In this document: positions 1 through 9,454 of the stretch, one piece after another
How the letters are laid out: each line of letters starts with the position of its first letter
Position numbering within the stretch: position 1 is the stretch's first letter
DNA from: Chitinophagaceae bacterium
GTDB lineage: Bacteria; Bacteroidota; Bacteroidia; Chitinophagales; Chitinophagaceae
Assembly: GCA_024707305.1 (NCBI GenBank)
Contig: JANPZZ010000019.1
Location: 1-51,038, forward strand
DNA: 51,038 nt
Reading direction: 5' to 3'
The notes under the pieces: model-generated
What the model saw: the letters and a program-made list of their open reading frames with translations, nothing else
The model's database searches: none
Told to the model about the DNA's origin: nothing
Position numbers and translations under genes: made by a program

Positions 1-732
1 AACCACAGCGCCGGCCCGGACAGCGCATACAGCACGGCGGCCGCCAGCAGCTCTTCGGCGGGTCCACCCACAGCGCGATCAGCACCCCGACCGCGATCAG
101 CAGCGCGACGAACGGAACGCGATCGGCCTTCGGACCGCTGCCGCTGCCCTTGAAACTGTCGTAGCGCAGCAGGCTGACCATCAGCAGCCCCGCCACCACG
201 GTGACCGCCAGCGCTAGGTAGCGCAGTTCCTCGCCCGCATAGCCCAGTTCGTGGCTGGTCCAGACGAAACTGGCCATCAGGCCGGCGGCGGCCGGGCTCG
301 CCAGGCCGATGAACCAGCGCTTGTCGACCACGCCCACCTGGCTGTTGAAGCGCGCCAGGCGCAGCGCCGCGCAGGCCGCATACAGGAACGCGGCGAGCCA
401 GCCGATCTTGCCCAGGGTGACGCCGTCGAGCTTCATCGACATCAGCGCCCAGTGGTACATCACCAGCGCCGGCGCCATGCCGAAGCTGATCAGGTCGGCC
501 AGCGAGTCGTACTGCACGCCGAATTCGGTCTGGGTATTGGTCAGCCGCGCCACCCGGCCATCGATGCCGTCGAGGATCGCGGCGACGAAGATCGCGATGC
601 AGGCGGCGCTGAAGCGCCCTGCGAGGCGGCGATGATCGCGAAGAAACCCGCGAACAGGCCGCCGGTGGTGAACAGGTTGGGCAGCAGGTAGATGCCGCGG
701 CCACGTGCGGGCGCTGGGGATTGGGGCTCCAT
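1..732 (-). CDS. pssA: CDP-diacylglycerol-serine O-phosphatidyltransferase (partial, frameshifted)
   Basis: Phosphatidylserine synthase, a membrane enzyme that makes phosphatidylserine from CDP-diacylglycerol and serine. The start is at 732; the N-terminus reads GIYLLPNLFTTGGLFAGFF. The CDP-alcohol phosphatidyltransferase signature is visible as DGIDGRVAR followed by EFGVQYDSLAD (read from the minus strand around 490-575), giving the DGx2ARx8Gx3Dx3D pattern. The frame breaks at the C run near 617-620 (one base missing) and again near 60; after each repair the protein continues. The gene runs off the window at base 1. Its GC content and codon use are far higher than in everything after ~1,000, and its style is Xanthomonadaceae. 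I infer it belongs to a different organism from the rest of the window. Confidence 0.85.
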
Positions 733-884
733 CCGGGCAGTTTAGCGCGCGACCGGCGCCGTGGCCGAGGAGGATCGCCGCAGCCGGGCCACGCCGGCGG
801 GAGGTTCGCGCAGCCCCCCGCGCTTGCGCCGCGCCCGATGCGGTGCTGCAATCGCGCCACGCCCGTCCGCGCCGGAGTCCTGCG

Positions 885-1000
885 ATGTCCCGCTGCCTGT
901 TCCTGAGCCTTGCCGCCACGCTCCTGCTGGCCACGCCCGCCGTGCATGGCGCCGAGGTCTACCAGTGGAAGGACGCCAATGGCGTGACCCATTATTCGAA
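885..1000 (+). pseudogene. 5' fragment of a DUF4124 secreted protein, cut by the contig junction
   Basis: The start ATG at 885 is followed by a signal peptide (MSRCLFLSLAATLLLATPA, then VHGA) and the beginning of a DUF4124 domain (EVYQWKDANGVTHYS). This family is common in Xanthomonadaceae, where the motif normally continues into SDKPP. Here the sequence switches within a codon or two of HYS to the tail of a GH10 xylanase. The open frame continues through the join by chance, creating an apparent DUF4124-xylanase fusion that I do not believe is real. The fragment is divergent from pssA, with 152 bases between them. Confidence 0.75.
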
Positions 1001-1006
1001 AGATTA
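994..1006. other. Probable chimeric assembly junction
   Basis: GC-rich sequence with Xanthomonadaceae-type genes stops here and moderate-GC Chitinophagaceae-type sequence begins. Two unrelated protein families are joined mid-domain: DUF4124 ends after HYS and GH10 begins at about DYQALFNLF. No insertion sequence, tRNA, att-like repeat or other recombination site is visible at the boundary. Confidence 0.75.
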
Positions 1007-1223
1007 CCAGGCTTTATTTAACCTGTTTTTAAAACACCGTGATAAAATTGATCGTGTAACATTTTGGGGCGTGCACGATGGCCAAAGCTGGTTGAATGGA
1101 TGGCCGGTTCCCGGAAGAACCAATTATCCATTGTTGTTCGATAGAAACTTCCAACCCAAACCGGCATTTCATCGTGTAGTAGAAACCAAAACAAAATCAC
1201 AATCCGCAAAAAAGGCTTTCTGA
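1001..1223 (+). CDS. GH10 endo-1,4-beta-xylanase, C-terminal fragment
   Basis: About 73 residues of the last strands and helices of a GH10 xylanase barrel. The stretch RVTFWGVHDGQSWLNGWPV followed by GRTNYPLLFD and KPAFH is the typical GH10 end, where the W..HD..SWL motif shapes the substrate cleft. The catalytic glutamates lie upstream and are missing because of the junction. The stop is at 1221-1223 and the transporter gene follows after 21 bases. In context this was the first visible gene of a xylan-utilisation cluster. In the intact genome the N-terminal ~300 residues should lie upstream. Confidence 0.8.
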
Positions 1224-1244
1224 TTATAAGTAAACCATTCCACC

Positions 1245-2721
1245 ATGCAACAAAACAACTCACAAAAATTATCCGTACTGGAAAAAGTTGGTTACAGCCT
1301 CGGGGATCTTGCTGCTAATCTCATCTTTCAGACACTGATGGCTTTCCTTGCTTTTTTCTATACCGACATCTATAAGATTCCGGCAGACAAAGCAAGTATG
1401 GTGATGATTGTTGGAGGCATCGTGGGCGCAGTGTTTAACCTGTTTATGGGAGCCATTGCCGATCGTACGGAAACAAGATGGGGGAAGTTCAGACCCTGGA
1501 TTCTATGGACCGCTCTCCCTTTCGGCGCTATTGCTTTGCTTGCTTTTTTCTACTCCCGACTTTAATGAAAGCGGTAAAGTGATTTATGCCCTGGTTACTT
1601 ATCTATTGCTTGTAATTGTGTATTCTGCCAATAACCTACCCTATTCCGCATTGAGTGGTGTAATCACCGGCAGTATGAAGGAAAGAAACAGCCTGTCATC
1701 ATATCGCTTCGTGGCGGTAATGGTTGCGCAGTTTATTATACAGGTGCTATTGCTACCACTTGCCATATCTGTAGGCAAAGGCGATAAAGCCGCGGGTTTT
1801 GAAAAAGTAATGCTGGTATTTGCCGTCGTCGGTGTGATTTGTTTTTTAGTTACGTTTCTTACCACTCGTGAACGCATCAAACCAGCAAAAACACAAAAGA
1901 CACCTGTGTTGCAGGATCTTCGTGATCTTGCCGGCAACCGCCCCTGGCTGATCATGCTAACATTAACGGTCCTCGTTTTTATTACGCTTGCTTTAAAAGG
2001 GGGAATGAACATTTATTACTTCCGTTATTTTCTTTCAGAAGAAAGTCAGGTTGCATTTCTACAGGGAATTGGATTCGATAACTTACTCAATTCGCTAAGC
2101 AATACGTTTGATGAAGAAGCATTTTCTGAATTCAGAAAACCGGGAAGCGCACCGTTTTCTACTTCAAGTATCGTTAGTGCTGCCAGCACATTCGCGATGA
2201 TAGTGGGAATTTTATTCTCAAAACCATTAGCCGATAAATTTGGCAAACGAAACATCTTCGGCATCTTCCTGGCCTTATCCGCTTTCTGTCTGCTGGTAAT
2301 TTACTTTTTACCCAACAATGCGGTTTCTACTGTCTTCACTTTGCAAACATTGCATGGACTGATTTATGGAATTACGATTCCGCTACTCTGGGCCATGATT
2401 GCAGATGTAGCTGACTATAGCGAATGGCGCCACGCGCGCCGGGCCACAGCGATTATTTTCAGCGCCATGATCTTTGGTTTGAAAGTAGGTTTAAGCGTGG
2501 GTGGAGCACTCGCCACATTTATACTCAGTCGTTTTGGCTATGAAGGAGATGCTGCCGTACAAACGGAATCAGCAGTGACTGGAATTCGCCTGATGGTAAG
2601 TGTGCTGCCCGGCCTGATATTTATTGGCGGTGCAGGTTTGTTATTTTTTTATTCTATTAATAAAAAAATGGAGAATACCATTGAAGCAGATCTTAAGCTT
2701 CGCAGGGAACAAAATGTTTAA
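1245..2721 (+). CDS. MFS sugar transporter, GPH (glycoside-pentoside-hexuronide) family
   Basis: Inner-membrane cation-sugar symporter of the MelB/XynB-type GPH group, about 491 residues after repair. The N-terminus ([19 protein letters not shown]) and the loop [13 protein letters not shown] after the second pair of helices are diagnostic, as is [17 protein letters not shown] in the C-half. About twelve hydrophobic segments can be followed. One extra T in the run at 1544-1549 breaks the frame; removing it gives [11 protein letters not shown] and a span divisible by three. It lies between GH10 and GH43 genes and upstream of uxuA, so the likely cargo is xylo-oligosaccharide or (methyl)glucuronic-acid-bearing aldouronate. 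The substrate is inferred from neighbours only. Confidence 0.85.
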
Positions 2722-2779
2722 GTCGAACATTGCGAACCCAACAGAAATCCTCTTCACTATTATTATAAAATGATTGACC

Positions 2780-3800
2780 ATGCCTGAAGATCCGATAGAC
2801 CATATCAATTTTGATGAACTAAATCGCAAAGCTATTTCTGCGCCACTCGTTACACATATGTACACTGCAGATCCGTCTGCGCATGTTTTCAAGGGTCGTA
2901 TTTATATCTATCCCTCGCACGACATTGACGCCGGAATCCCATTTGACGATCTCGGTAGTCATTTTGCCATGGAAGACTATCATGTTTTTTCTATGGACAA
3001 ACCAGGTGCCGGGGTGGTTGATCATGGTGTGGCCCTGCATGTAAACGATATTCCCTGGGCCAGCAAACAGCTCTGGGCCCCTGATGCTGCTTTTAAGAAC
3101 GGAAAATACTATCTCTATTTTCCTGCTAAAAAAGAAGATGGAATTTTTCAAATTGGAGTTGCTGTAGGCGACAAACCAGAAGGCCCGTTCAAAGCTGAGC
3201 CTTTGCCAATTCAAGACAGTTATTCAATTGACCCGGCCGTTTTCGTGGATGATGATGGAAGTGCTTATATGTATTTTGGGGGACTGTGGGGCGGACAATT
3301 ACAGAATTATCGCAATAACAAATATGATGTAAACCACGCAGAACCAAAGCCAGACGAGCCCGCCCTTGGCCCTCGCGTTGCAAAGCTCACCGATGATATG
3401 TTGCAAATGGCAGAGACGGTAAAAGAGATTCAGATTCTCGATGAAGCAGGAAAACCTTTGTTAGCCGGAGACAATGACCGCCGCTTTTTTTGAAGCAAGC
3501 TGGGTACATAAATACAATGGGAAATACTATTTTTCATGGTCCACCGGAGATACGCACTTTTTATGTTATGCTGTAGGCGACAACCCTTACGGGCCGTTTA
3601 CATATGGTGGCAGAATCCTGAACCCAGTTGTAGGATGGACTTCCCATCATTCCATCTGCGAATTCAATGGCAAATGGTATCTCTTCTATCACGATAGTAG
3701 CCTGAGCAAAGGCGTAACGCATTTGCGTAGCATCAAAATGACAGAACTCGTACACGATAAGGATGGACGTATCGTCACGATCGATCCTTATTTGCTTTAA
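2780..3800 (+). CDS. Glycoside hydrolase family 43 (beta-xylosidase / alpha-L-arabinofuranosidase type)
   Basis: Five-bladed beta-propeller glycosidase of about 339 residues without a signal peptide, so probably cytoplasmic and acting on imported xylo-oligosaccharides. The three expected acidic residues are visible: the general base Asp in YTADPSAHVF, the pKa-modulating Asp in SIDPAVFVDDDG, and the general acid Glu in FEASWVHKYNGKYY. I chose ATG at 2780; a TTG six bases upstream in the same frame is less likely. A seven-T run at 3485-3491 carries one extra base and creates a false stop (TGA) just after RRFF. It is followed after 24 bases by the acetylesterase gene, as in an operon. Xylosidase and arabinofuranosidase activity cannot be told apart from sequence alone. 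Confidence 0.85.
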
Positions 3801-3824
3801 ATTTATCCGAAATAAGCTCGCCTG

Positions 3825-5741
3825 ATGAAAAGATTACTTCTTTTATTGCTTGTTCTCTTCACTACTCTTTGCGTTAACGCCCAACTCAAACTCCCGGGTA
3901 TTATTCGCGATAGTATGATCATGCAAAGGGATGTACCTGTAAAAATCTGGGGATGGGCCGCGCCAAATGAAAAAGTGAAGATTGTTTTTAAGAAGAAATC
4001 TTATTCTGTAAAAGCGGATGCAAAAAGGAAACTGGGTAGCTGTATTAAATCCCACACCTGCCGGTGGCTCGCATACCATTGATATTTCTACGGCAAAGGA
4101 CAGGATAACGATTCGTGAAATATTATTTGGCGAAGTATGGTTTTGCAGCGGACAAAGCAACATGGTTCATCAGCTCGACATTCATGATGTTACTTACGAG
4201 AAAGAAATTGCTGCCGCCAACAATGCTGAAATCCGCCAGTTCTGGGTGCCTGATGTTGCCAATGTAGATGGCCCCCAGGCCGACATTTCAGGCGGATACT
4301 GGAAATCTGCCGTTGGAGACGATGTACGACCCTTCTCTGCCGTCGCTTATTTCTTCGCATTAAAACTCTACGAAAAATATAAGGTACCAGTGGGCATCAT
4401 CAATTCGAGTGTTGGCGGCACACCCATCGAAGCCTGGACCAGTGAAGAAGGATTGAAAAATTTTCCTACACATTTAGCAATGATTGCTGAGAACAAGAAC
4501 GAAGAAATATTTAAAAAGAAAACGGTGCAAGCACCTCCAGCACCCAGACCTGAGGATGCAGGACTGGGTTCGCCCGCCTGGTACGATCCTGCTTACCAGC
4601 CCAAAGGCTGGCGCCCTATCAATGTTCCAGGATATTGGGAGGACCAGGGTCTTCGGGATCTCAATGGCGTGGTTTGGTATCGCAGAACAATTGAACTGAC
4701 AGAGGAAATGGCGAAATCAAATTCCCGCATTCACCTGGGCAGAATTGTAGACACTGACGAAGTGTATGTAAACGGAATAAAAGTTGGATCTACCGGTTAT
4801 TTGTATCCGCAGCGACGCTATCGCCATGTGTCGCAAGGAACTTGGAAAGGTCGGCAGCAATACGATTGTAATCCGTGTAACCAATACAAAAAGGCAAAGG
4901 AGGTTTTGTTCCCGACAAACCTTATATGCTTGTAATTGGGAAAGATACGGTCGATTTAAAAGGAACCTGGCAATATAAGGTCGGTAGCGCTTTTTCTACA
5001 GAGGAAAACAGTGAAGCTATCTTTCGCCCTAACCGGCAGCCCACAGCGCTCTTTAACGCGATGGTTGCGCCATTAATCTATTACACTATTAAGGGAATTT
5101 GCTGGTACCAGGGTGAGGCCAATACGGGTAATCCTGCCGAATACCGACTCTTGCAACCTGCAATGATCCATGACTGGCGTAAGCAATGGAACGAACCCAC
5201 ATTGCCTTTTATATTCGCGCAGCTGCCCGGCTATCTCGATTATAAATACTTACCCTCAGAAAGCAAGTGGGCCTGGATGCGCGAATCACAGGCCGCATCT
5301 TTGGAAATTCCCAATACGGCTATGGCTGTAACAATTGATCTTGGCGAATGGAACGATATACATCCCGAGAATAAAAAAGATGTGGGCGAAAGAATGGCAC
5401 TCGCAGCAATGAATATGGTTTACAAAGAAAAACTGGTAAGCTCAGGTCCTTTGGTAGACACGGCAATCGTTTACAACGACAGAATCGAAATCACATTCAA
5501 ACATATCGGATCTGGACTTACAACAAGCGACGGCGAGCCGCCGGCTGATTTTGCAATTGCCGGAAGCGACAAGAAATTTGTGTGGGCAAAAACCCGTATT
5601 GACGGAAATAAAATCATTGTCTGGAGTCCACAGGTTGCCAATCCCGCTTTTGTTCGCTATGCATGGGCCGATAACCCTGTTAACGCCAATGTCATCAACA
5701 AAGAAGGATTACCAGCATCACCTTTTAGAACTGACAAATAG
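3825..5741 (+). CDS. Sialate O-acetylesterase-like (SASA) carbohydrate esterase
   Basis: Secreted SGNH-fold carbohydrate acetylesterase of about 637 residues. It has a signal peptide (MKRLLLLLLVLFTTLCVNAQ), an N-terminal beta domain, the catalytic Ser block FCSGQSNM, and the late DIHPENK segment that carries the Asp/His pair. A galactose-binding-like insert (GVVWYRRTIELTEE, VDTDEVYVNG) sits between the two halves, as is usual in the family. Three single-base insertions break the frame: the A run 4022-4026, near 4834, and the A run 4888-4892. Removing them gives one frame (for example TNTKGKGGFVPDKPYM). In this xylan cluster the likely role is removing O-acetyl groups from xylan rather than from sialic acid; that is inference. 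Confidence 0.85.
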
Positions 5742-5746
5742 ATACC

Positions 5747-6535
5747 ATGAAATTTTATTTCGCGATCGCCTTTGTTCTTCTCTCCTACTATAGTTTTTCG
5801 CAATCCAAAGCATGGGGTGGGAAAAAAGCAGCAGTTGTAATAACATACGATGATGCCATCGATCAACATCTCGATCATGCAATTCCATTGCTTGATTCGC
5901 TGGGATTGAAAGCCACGTTTTACGTGACGGCTTTTTCCAAATCCGTGCAAAACCGCATGGCAGAATGGAAAAAATTAGCGGCAAAAGGCCATGAGTTAGG
6001 CAATCATACATTGTACCATCCCTGCAATGGCGGCGAGGGTCGCGAATGGGTTCCCGCGGACTATGATATGCGTAATTACACGGTAAGCCGCATGCAGGAT
6101 GAAATGCGGATGACCAACCTGTTTCTCCAGGCGCTTGATGGCAAAACTGAGCGAACTTTTGCATATACATGTGGAGACCGGATTGTAAAAGATTCTTCGT
6201 TTATAAATACGATGAAAAGCGATTTCATTGCAGCACGTTCCGTGAGAAATGAAACGCATACCATTGGTGAAATTGATTTATATGATGTGGATTGTTATAT
6301 GGTAGCTAATCATACGGCAGCCCAAATGATAGAATGGGTGGAAAAAGCAATTGAAAACAAATCAATGTTCGTTATTCTTTTTCATGGTGTGGGCGGCGGA
6401 AACGGTCTTGATGTATCCCTTGACGAACATCGGAAGTTTCTGCTTTACCTCAAATCGCGCGAGAAGGACCTGATGATTGCACCCATGTTGGAAACGGCAA
6501 AACATATCCGGCAATGGCAGGAAAAAATGCATTAA
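5747..6535 (+). CDS. Polysaccharide deacetylase (NodB-homology, CE4)
   Basis: Secreted metal-dependent deacetylase of 262 residues, intact. A signal peptide (MKFYFAIAFVLLSYYSFSQ) is followed by the NodB core. ITYDDAIDQH holds the catalytic base and metal-binding Asp pair, GNHTLYH holds the two metal-binding histidines, and VILFHGVG is the late His motif. The start is 5 bases after the esterase stop, so the two are translationally close. CE4 enzymes act on chitin oligomers, peptidoglycan or acetyl-xylan; the neighbours favour acetyl-xylan. Two different deacetylase folds side by side suggest the cluster targets heavily acetylated hemicellulose. Confidence 0.85.
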   Translation: MKFYFAIAFVLLSYYSFSQSKAWGGKKAAVVITYDDAIDQHLDHAIPLLDSLGLKATFYVTAFSKSVQNRMAEWKKLAAKGHELGNHTLYHPCNGGEGREWVPADYDMRNYTVSRMQDEMRMTNLFLQALDGKTERTFAYTCGDRIVKDSSFINTMKSDFIAARSVRNETHTIGEIDLYDVDCYMVANHTAAQMIEWVEKAIENKSMFVILFHGVGGGNGLDVSLDEHRKFLLYLKSREKDLMIAPMLETAKHIRQWQEKMH

Positions 6536-6567
6536 AACGATTGAATTAAAGAAATCTGACTTCGCCG

Positions 6568-6597
6568 TTGGAATTCACCCGTATATTCAATAGTTTG
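6568..6597 (+). promoter_or_regulatory. Candidate promoter upstream of uxuA
   Basis: A TTG at 6568-6570 is followed after 20 bases by TAGTTTG (6591-6597), close to the Bacteroidota -33/-7 pattern of TTTG and TAnnTTTG but one base short in the -7 box. It lies in the 91-base gap before uxuA. The evidence is weak and motif-based only. Confidence 0.3.
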
Positions 6598-6626
6598 GCG
6601 CCAATCGAACTATAAATTTTTACGAA

Positions 6627-7798
6627 GTGAAACTTAAGCAATCCTGGCGTTGGTTTGGGCCAAATGATCCTGTTACGCTGTTTGATATCAAACAAACGGG
6701 CGCAACCGGTATCGTGACTGCCCTGCACCATGTCCCCCACGGTGATGTATGGGCTCTGGAAGAAATCCAAAAACGCAAAGACGAAATTGAAGCAGCCGGT
6801 TTGGAATGGGCTGTTGTGGAAAGTGTTACCATTCACGAGTCTATCAAAACGAGAACAGGCGAATATCAAAAGTATATTGATCAGTATATACAATCGCTGC
6901 GCAATCTGGCTGCCTGTGACATTAAAATTGTAACCTACAATTTTATGCCGGTAAACGACTGGACGCGTACGGAACTTAACTATCGTATGCCCGATGGCTC
7001 ACTGGCTTTGTATTTTAACTGGACCGACCTTGCTGTTTTCGACATCTATATTTTGAAGCGCAAAAACGCCCGCGAAACTTATCCGGCAAATATTGTTGCG
7101 GCTGCCGAAACACTTCACGCTGCTATGTCACCAGCCGACCTGGATCATCTTGCGGGAACAGTTATGTTTGGTATCCCAGGGGAAGCACAACAAACTGTTG
7201 AGAAAAATGCAGGAGAAACTTGATATGTATAAAGATATCAACCGCGACAAACTGCGTGAAAACCTGCGATATTTCCTGGAACAAATTTGTCCCGTGGCAG
7301 ATGAACTCGGTATACAACTGGCGATTCACCCAGATGATCCTCCATTTGATATTTTAGGACTGCCTCGTATTGTGAGCACTGCCGACGATCTTCGTTTTAT
7401 CCTTTCTTCTGTAAAAAATAAAAGCAATGGTCTTTGTTTCTGTACAGGATCATTGGGCGCTAATCCAACCAACGATCTTCCTGCAATGATCAGGGAAATG
7501 GGTGATCGTATTCATTTTGTACACTTGCGTAATACACGCCGCGACGCTGATGGCAACTTCTTTGAAGCAGACCACCTCGATGGTGATACGGATATGTATA
7601 GTGTAATGAAAGAATTATTACTGGTACAACAAAATGCACCAGCGCCTATTCCATTCCGACCCGATCATGGCCATCAGATGATAGATGATATTGGCAAGAA
7701 AAACAAACCCTGGCTATTCCTGCATCGGTCGTCTTCGCGGCCTTGCTGAATTAAGAGGTTTGGAACTGGGTGTTTACAGAAGTCTTCAACAGCACTGA
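6627..7798 (+). CDS. uxuA: D-mannonate dehydratase
   Basis: Converts D-mannonate to 2-keto-3-deoxy-D-gluconate in the glucuronate branch of hexuronic-acid catabolism (cytoplasm). About 389 residues after repair, the usual UxuA length. Recognisable blocks are [20 protein letters not shown] at the N-terminus, [32 protein letters not shown], the metal-site region [18 protein letters not shown], and the terminal [20 protein letters not shown]. The start is GTG at 6627. An extra G in the run 7179-7182 and an extra A in 7699-7703 break the frame; both repairs restore family sequence up to TGA at 7796-7798. It links the xylanase genes to breakdown of the glucuronic-acid side chains of glucuronoxylan. 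Confidence 0.9.
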
Positions 7799-7851
7799 TC
7801 TGTTAATAAAATTCATCACAATTACTTCACGGCATCTTACTATAAAAAAGA

Positions 7852-7873
7852 AAGCGGGACTTTCGTCCCGCTT
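7852..7873 (+). terminator. Hairpin after uxuA
   Basis: AAGCGGGAC and GTCCCGCTT form a perfect 9-bp stem with a TTTC loop, about 55 bases after the uxuA stop. An A-rich tract precedes it, but only a short pyrimidine tract follows, so efficiency as an intrinsic terminator is uncertain. The ~500 bases from 7799 to 8296 hold this hairpin and the short tandem repeats described separately, and no gene that I can see. Confidence 0.5.
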
Positions 7874-8036
7874 CTGTGCTTGTCCTGTGTCCATGATTGC
7901 GAAAAAATCGTTGCTATAAGGAAATGAATCTTAAATGCTGTTCAAAAAATGATGGTGCAATTTAAAAACGAATGTTGGTACTCGCAATATCAGAAAACAC
8001 TTATCGGCGGTACATTTAACCCTTAGTTACGAAGAG

Positions 8037-8296
8037 AATGTGGCAATGTGAAAATCTGGAAATATGGAAATGCGAAGATGAGGAAATATGCAATTAATCT
8101 AAAATGCTAAATTATGGGGTACTGTGAGCAATATTAAAAATTACTCGATATCGTATACAACAACACAACCCAAATAACACATTCCCAATTTCACATTTCC
8201 ACATTTCCCCATTTTCCCATTTCCACATTTCCACATTTCCACATTGCCACATTGCCACATTTCCACATTTCCACATTGCCACATTTCCACATTTCT
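8037..8296 (-). repeat. 8-nt tandem repeat tract with inverted partner, 3' of the M19 gene
   Basis: From 8183 to 8296 the plus strand is built of 8-nt units CCACATTT and CCACATTG, with looser copies at the left. It touches the stop codon (8297-8299) of the minus-strand dipeptidase gene. In the mRNA sense the unit is AATGTGGA-like. Degenerate copies of opposite orientation occur at 8037-8092; AATGTGGCAATGTG there is the exact complement of CACATTGCCACATT near 8240. The transcript could therefore fold back over roughly 90-150 bases. Open frames across the tract are repeat artefacts. Confidence 0.8.
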
Positions 8297-9373
8297 TCAC
8301 TTTCCCCATGTTTTCCTCAGGAAAGAAAGCCAGTTTCCACTCATGATTCCTTCAATGTCCTGTTCCGTATAACCGCGCTTGCGAAGCAGGGAGGGCAGCT
8401 TTTGCAGATCGGCAATTGTTTCCATGTCGGCAGGGCATTGTTCTTTTCCAAACGCACCATCAAGATCAGTTCCGATACCTACATGTTTACTGTTGCCTGC
8501 AATCTGACAAATATGATCAATATGATCAACGATCGTTTCGAGCGTGCAATTCATACGCTCAGGAGTGGATATGCCTCTTTGCCAGTTCGGAACCATCATC
8601 CATGCATCAAGTGCGGCTCCAATGACAGCGCCTTTCTGAATTAATACACGAATCATGTCATCACTAAACTGGCGATTGTGATCAACAAGGGCGCGGCAGT
8701 TATTATGACTGGCCCATACCGGTCCGTTAAAATGATCCATTGCCTGCCAGAATGCATCATCGCAAAGATGTGTTGCATCCAGAATGATATTCAGGTCCTC
8801 CATTTTTCGCAGCAGCGCCAAACCATTTTCCTTCATCTTTCCTGTGGCGTCTGTTCCGTTCGCGTAACGGCCCGGGCCATAGTGCGCAGGACCAATTGCG
8901 CGTAAGCCATTGTTGTATGCGACATCAAGATAGTCCAGGGTCACTAACGAGTCAGCACCTTCGAGTGATAGAATACAACCGATTGGAGCGGGTTTATCTT
9001 CTAGTTGAAGGTTCCATTCTACGAGATGATTTTCCAGATCGGGCAGGTTACGCAGCATGCGCATTTCGCCCGCGTCTTCCATAGCGCGGTACCAGGCAAG
9101 TTGTCCTTGTGTTTGCGCCCACGCCTGTTGCGGTGAATTCCATCCGGGCAATTTGCTTCCGGTTTCCACATATCGTGCAATTTGTGTGGCTACTACCACG
9201 CCAATATTTCCGTTTCGTAATGCAGGCAGACTCACCGTTCCTTTTCCGCGATCCGGTTTATCGGTGAGTCCGGCCTCGCGTTGGCGGATTTGTTCTACAG
9301 GTAGTCGTAAATCCCTGTTCCATTCCAGGGCATTCATACTTAAATCCAAATGGGCATCAACAATAAAGCGCAT
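8297..9373 (-). CDS. Membrane dipeptidase family (peptidase M19)
   Basis: Zinc dipeptidase with a TIM-barrel fold, 358 residues, intact. The first metal motif is VDAHLDLSMN near the N-terminus, the bridging Glu lies in ILSLEGADSL, a later His lies in DATHLCDDAF, and GIGTDLDGAFG is the C-terminal signature. No signal peptide is visible, so it is probably cytoplasmic, unlike the GPI-anchored mammalian form. The substrate is unknown; the family cleaves dipeptides, including D-amino-acid ones. It follows the arginase-family gene on the same strand after 81 bases and may be co-transcribed with it. The stop codon touches a short tandem repeat tract. Confidence 0.9.
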   Translation of the reverse strand: MRFIVDAHLDLSMNALEWNRDLRLPVEQIRQREAGLTDKPDRGKGTVSLPALRNGNIGVVVATQIARYVETGSKLPGWNSPQQAWAQTQGQLAWYRAMEDAGEMRMLRNLPDLENHLVEWNLQLEDKPAPIGCILSLEGADSLVTLDYLDVAYNNGLRAIGPAHYGPGRYANGTDATGKMKENGLALLRKMEDLNIILDATHLCDDAFWQAMDHFNGPVWASHNNCRALVDHNRQFSDDMIRVLIQKGAVIGAALDAWMMVPNWQRGISTPERMNCTLETIVDHIDHICQIAGNSKHVGIGTDLDGAFGKEQCPADMETIADLQKLPSLLRKRGYTEQDIEGIMSGNWLSFLRKTWGK

Positions 9374-9454
9374 GAGAGAATTTTATTTTCTGTTACTATT
9401 ACAGTGTCGACATCAACGAAAGTGTAATTTGAGTGGGTTAGGAATTTTCATATG

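Noticed and set aside
251..691. Plus-strand open frames opposite pssA
   Set aside because: GC-rich DNA gives long antisense frames. The minus strand carries the recognisable phosphatidyltransferase motif.
705..1223. A DUF4124-xylanase fusion protein
   Set aside because: The open frame crosses the abrupt GC and taxon change, and each half is truncated at a point inside its domain. A chimeric join explains it better.
8112..8309. Small protein rich in GNVAMWKCGN repeats
   Set aside because: It is the translation of the 8-nt minisatellite after the M19 gene.
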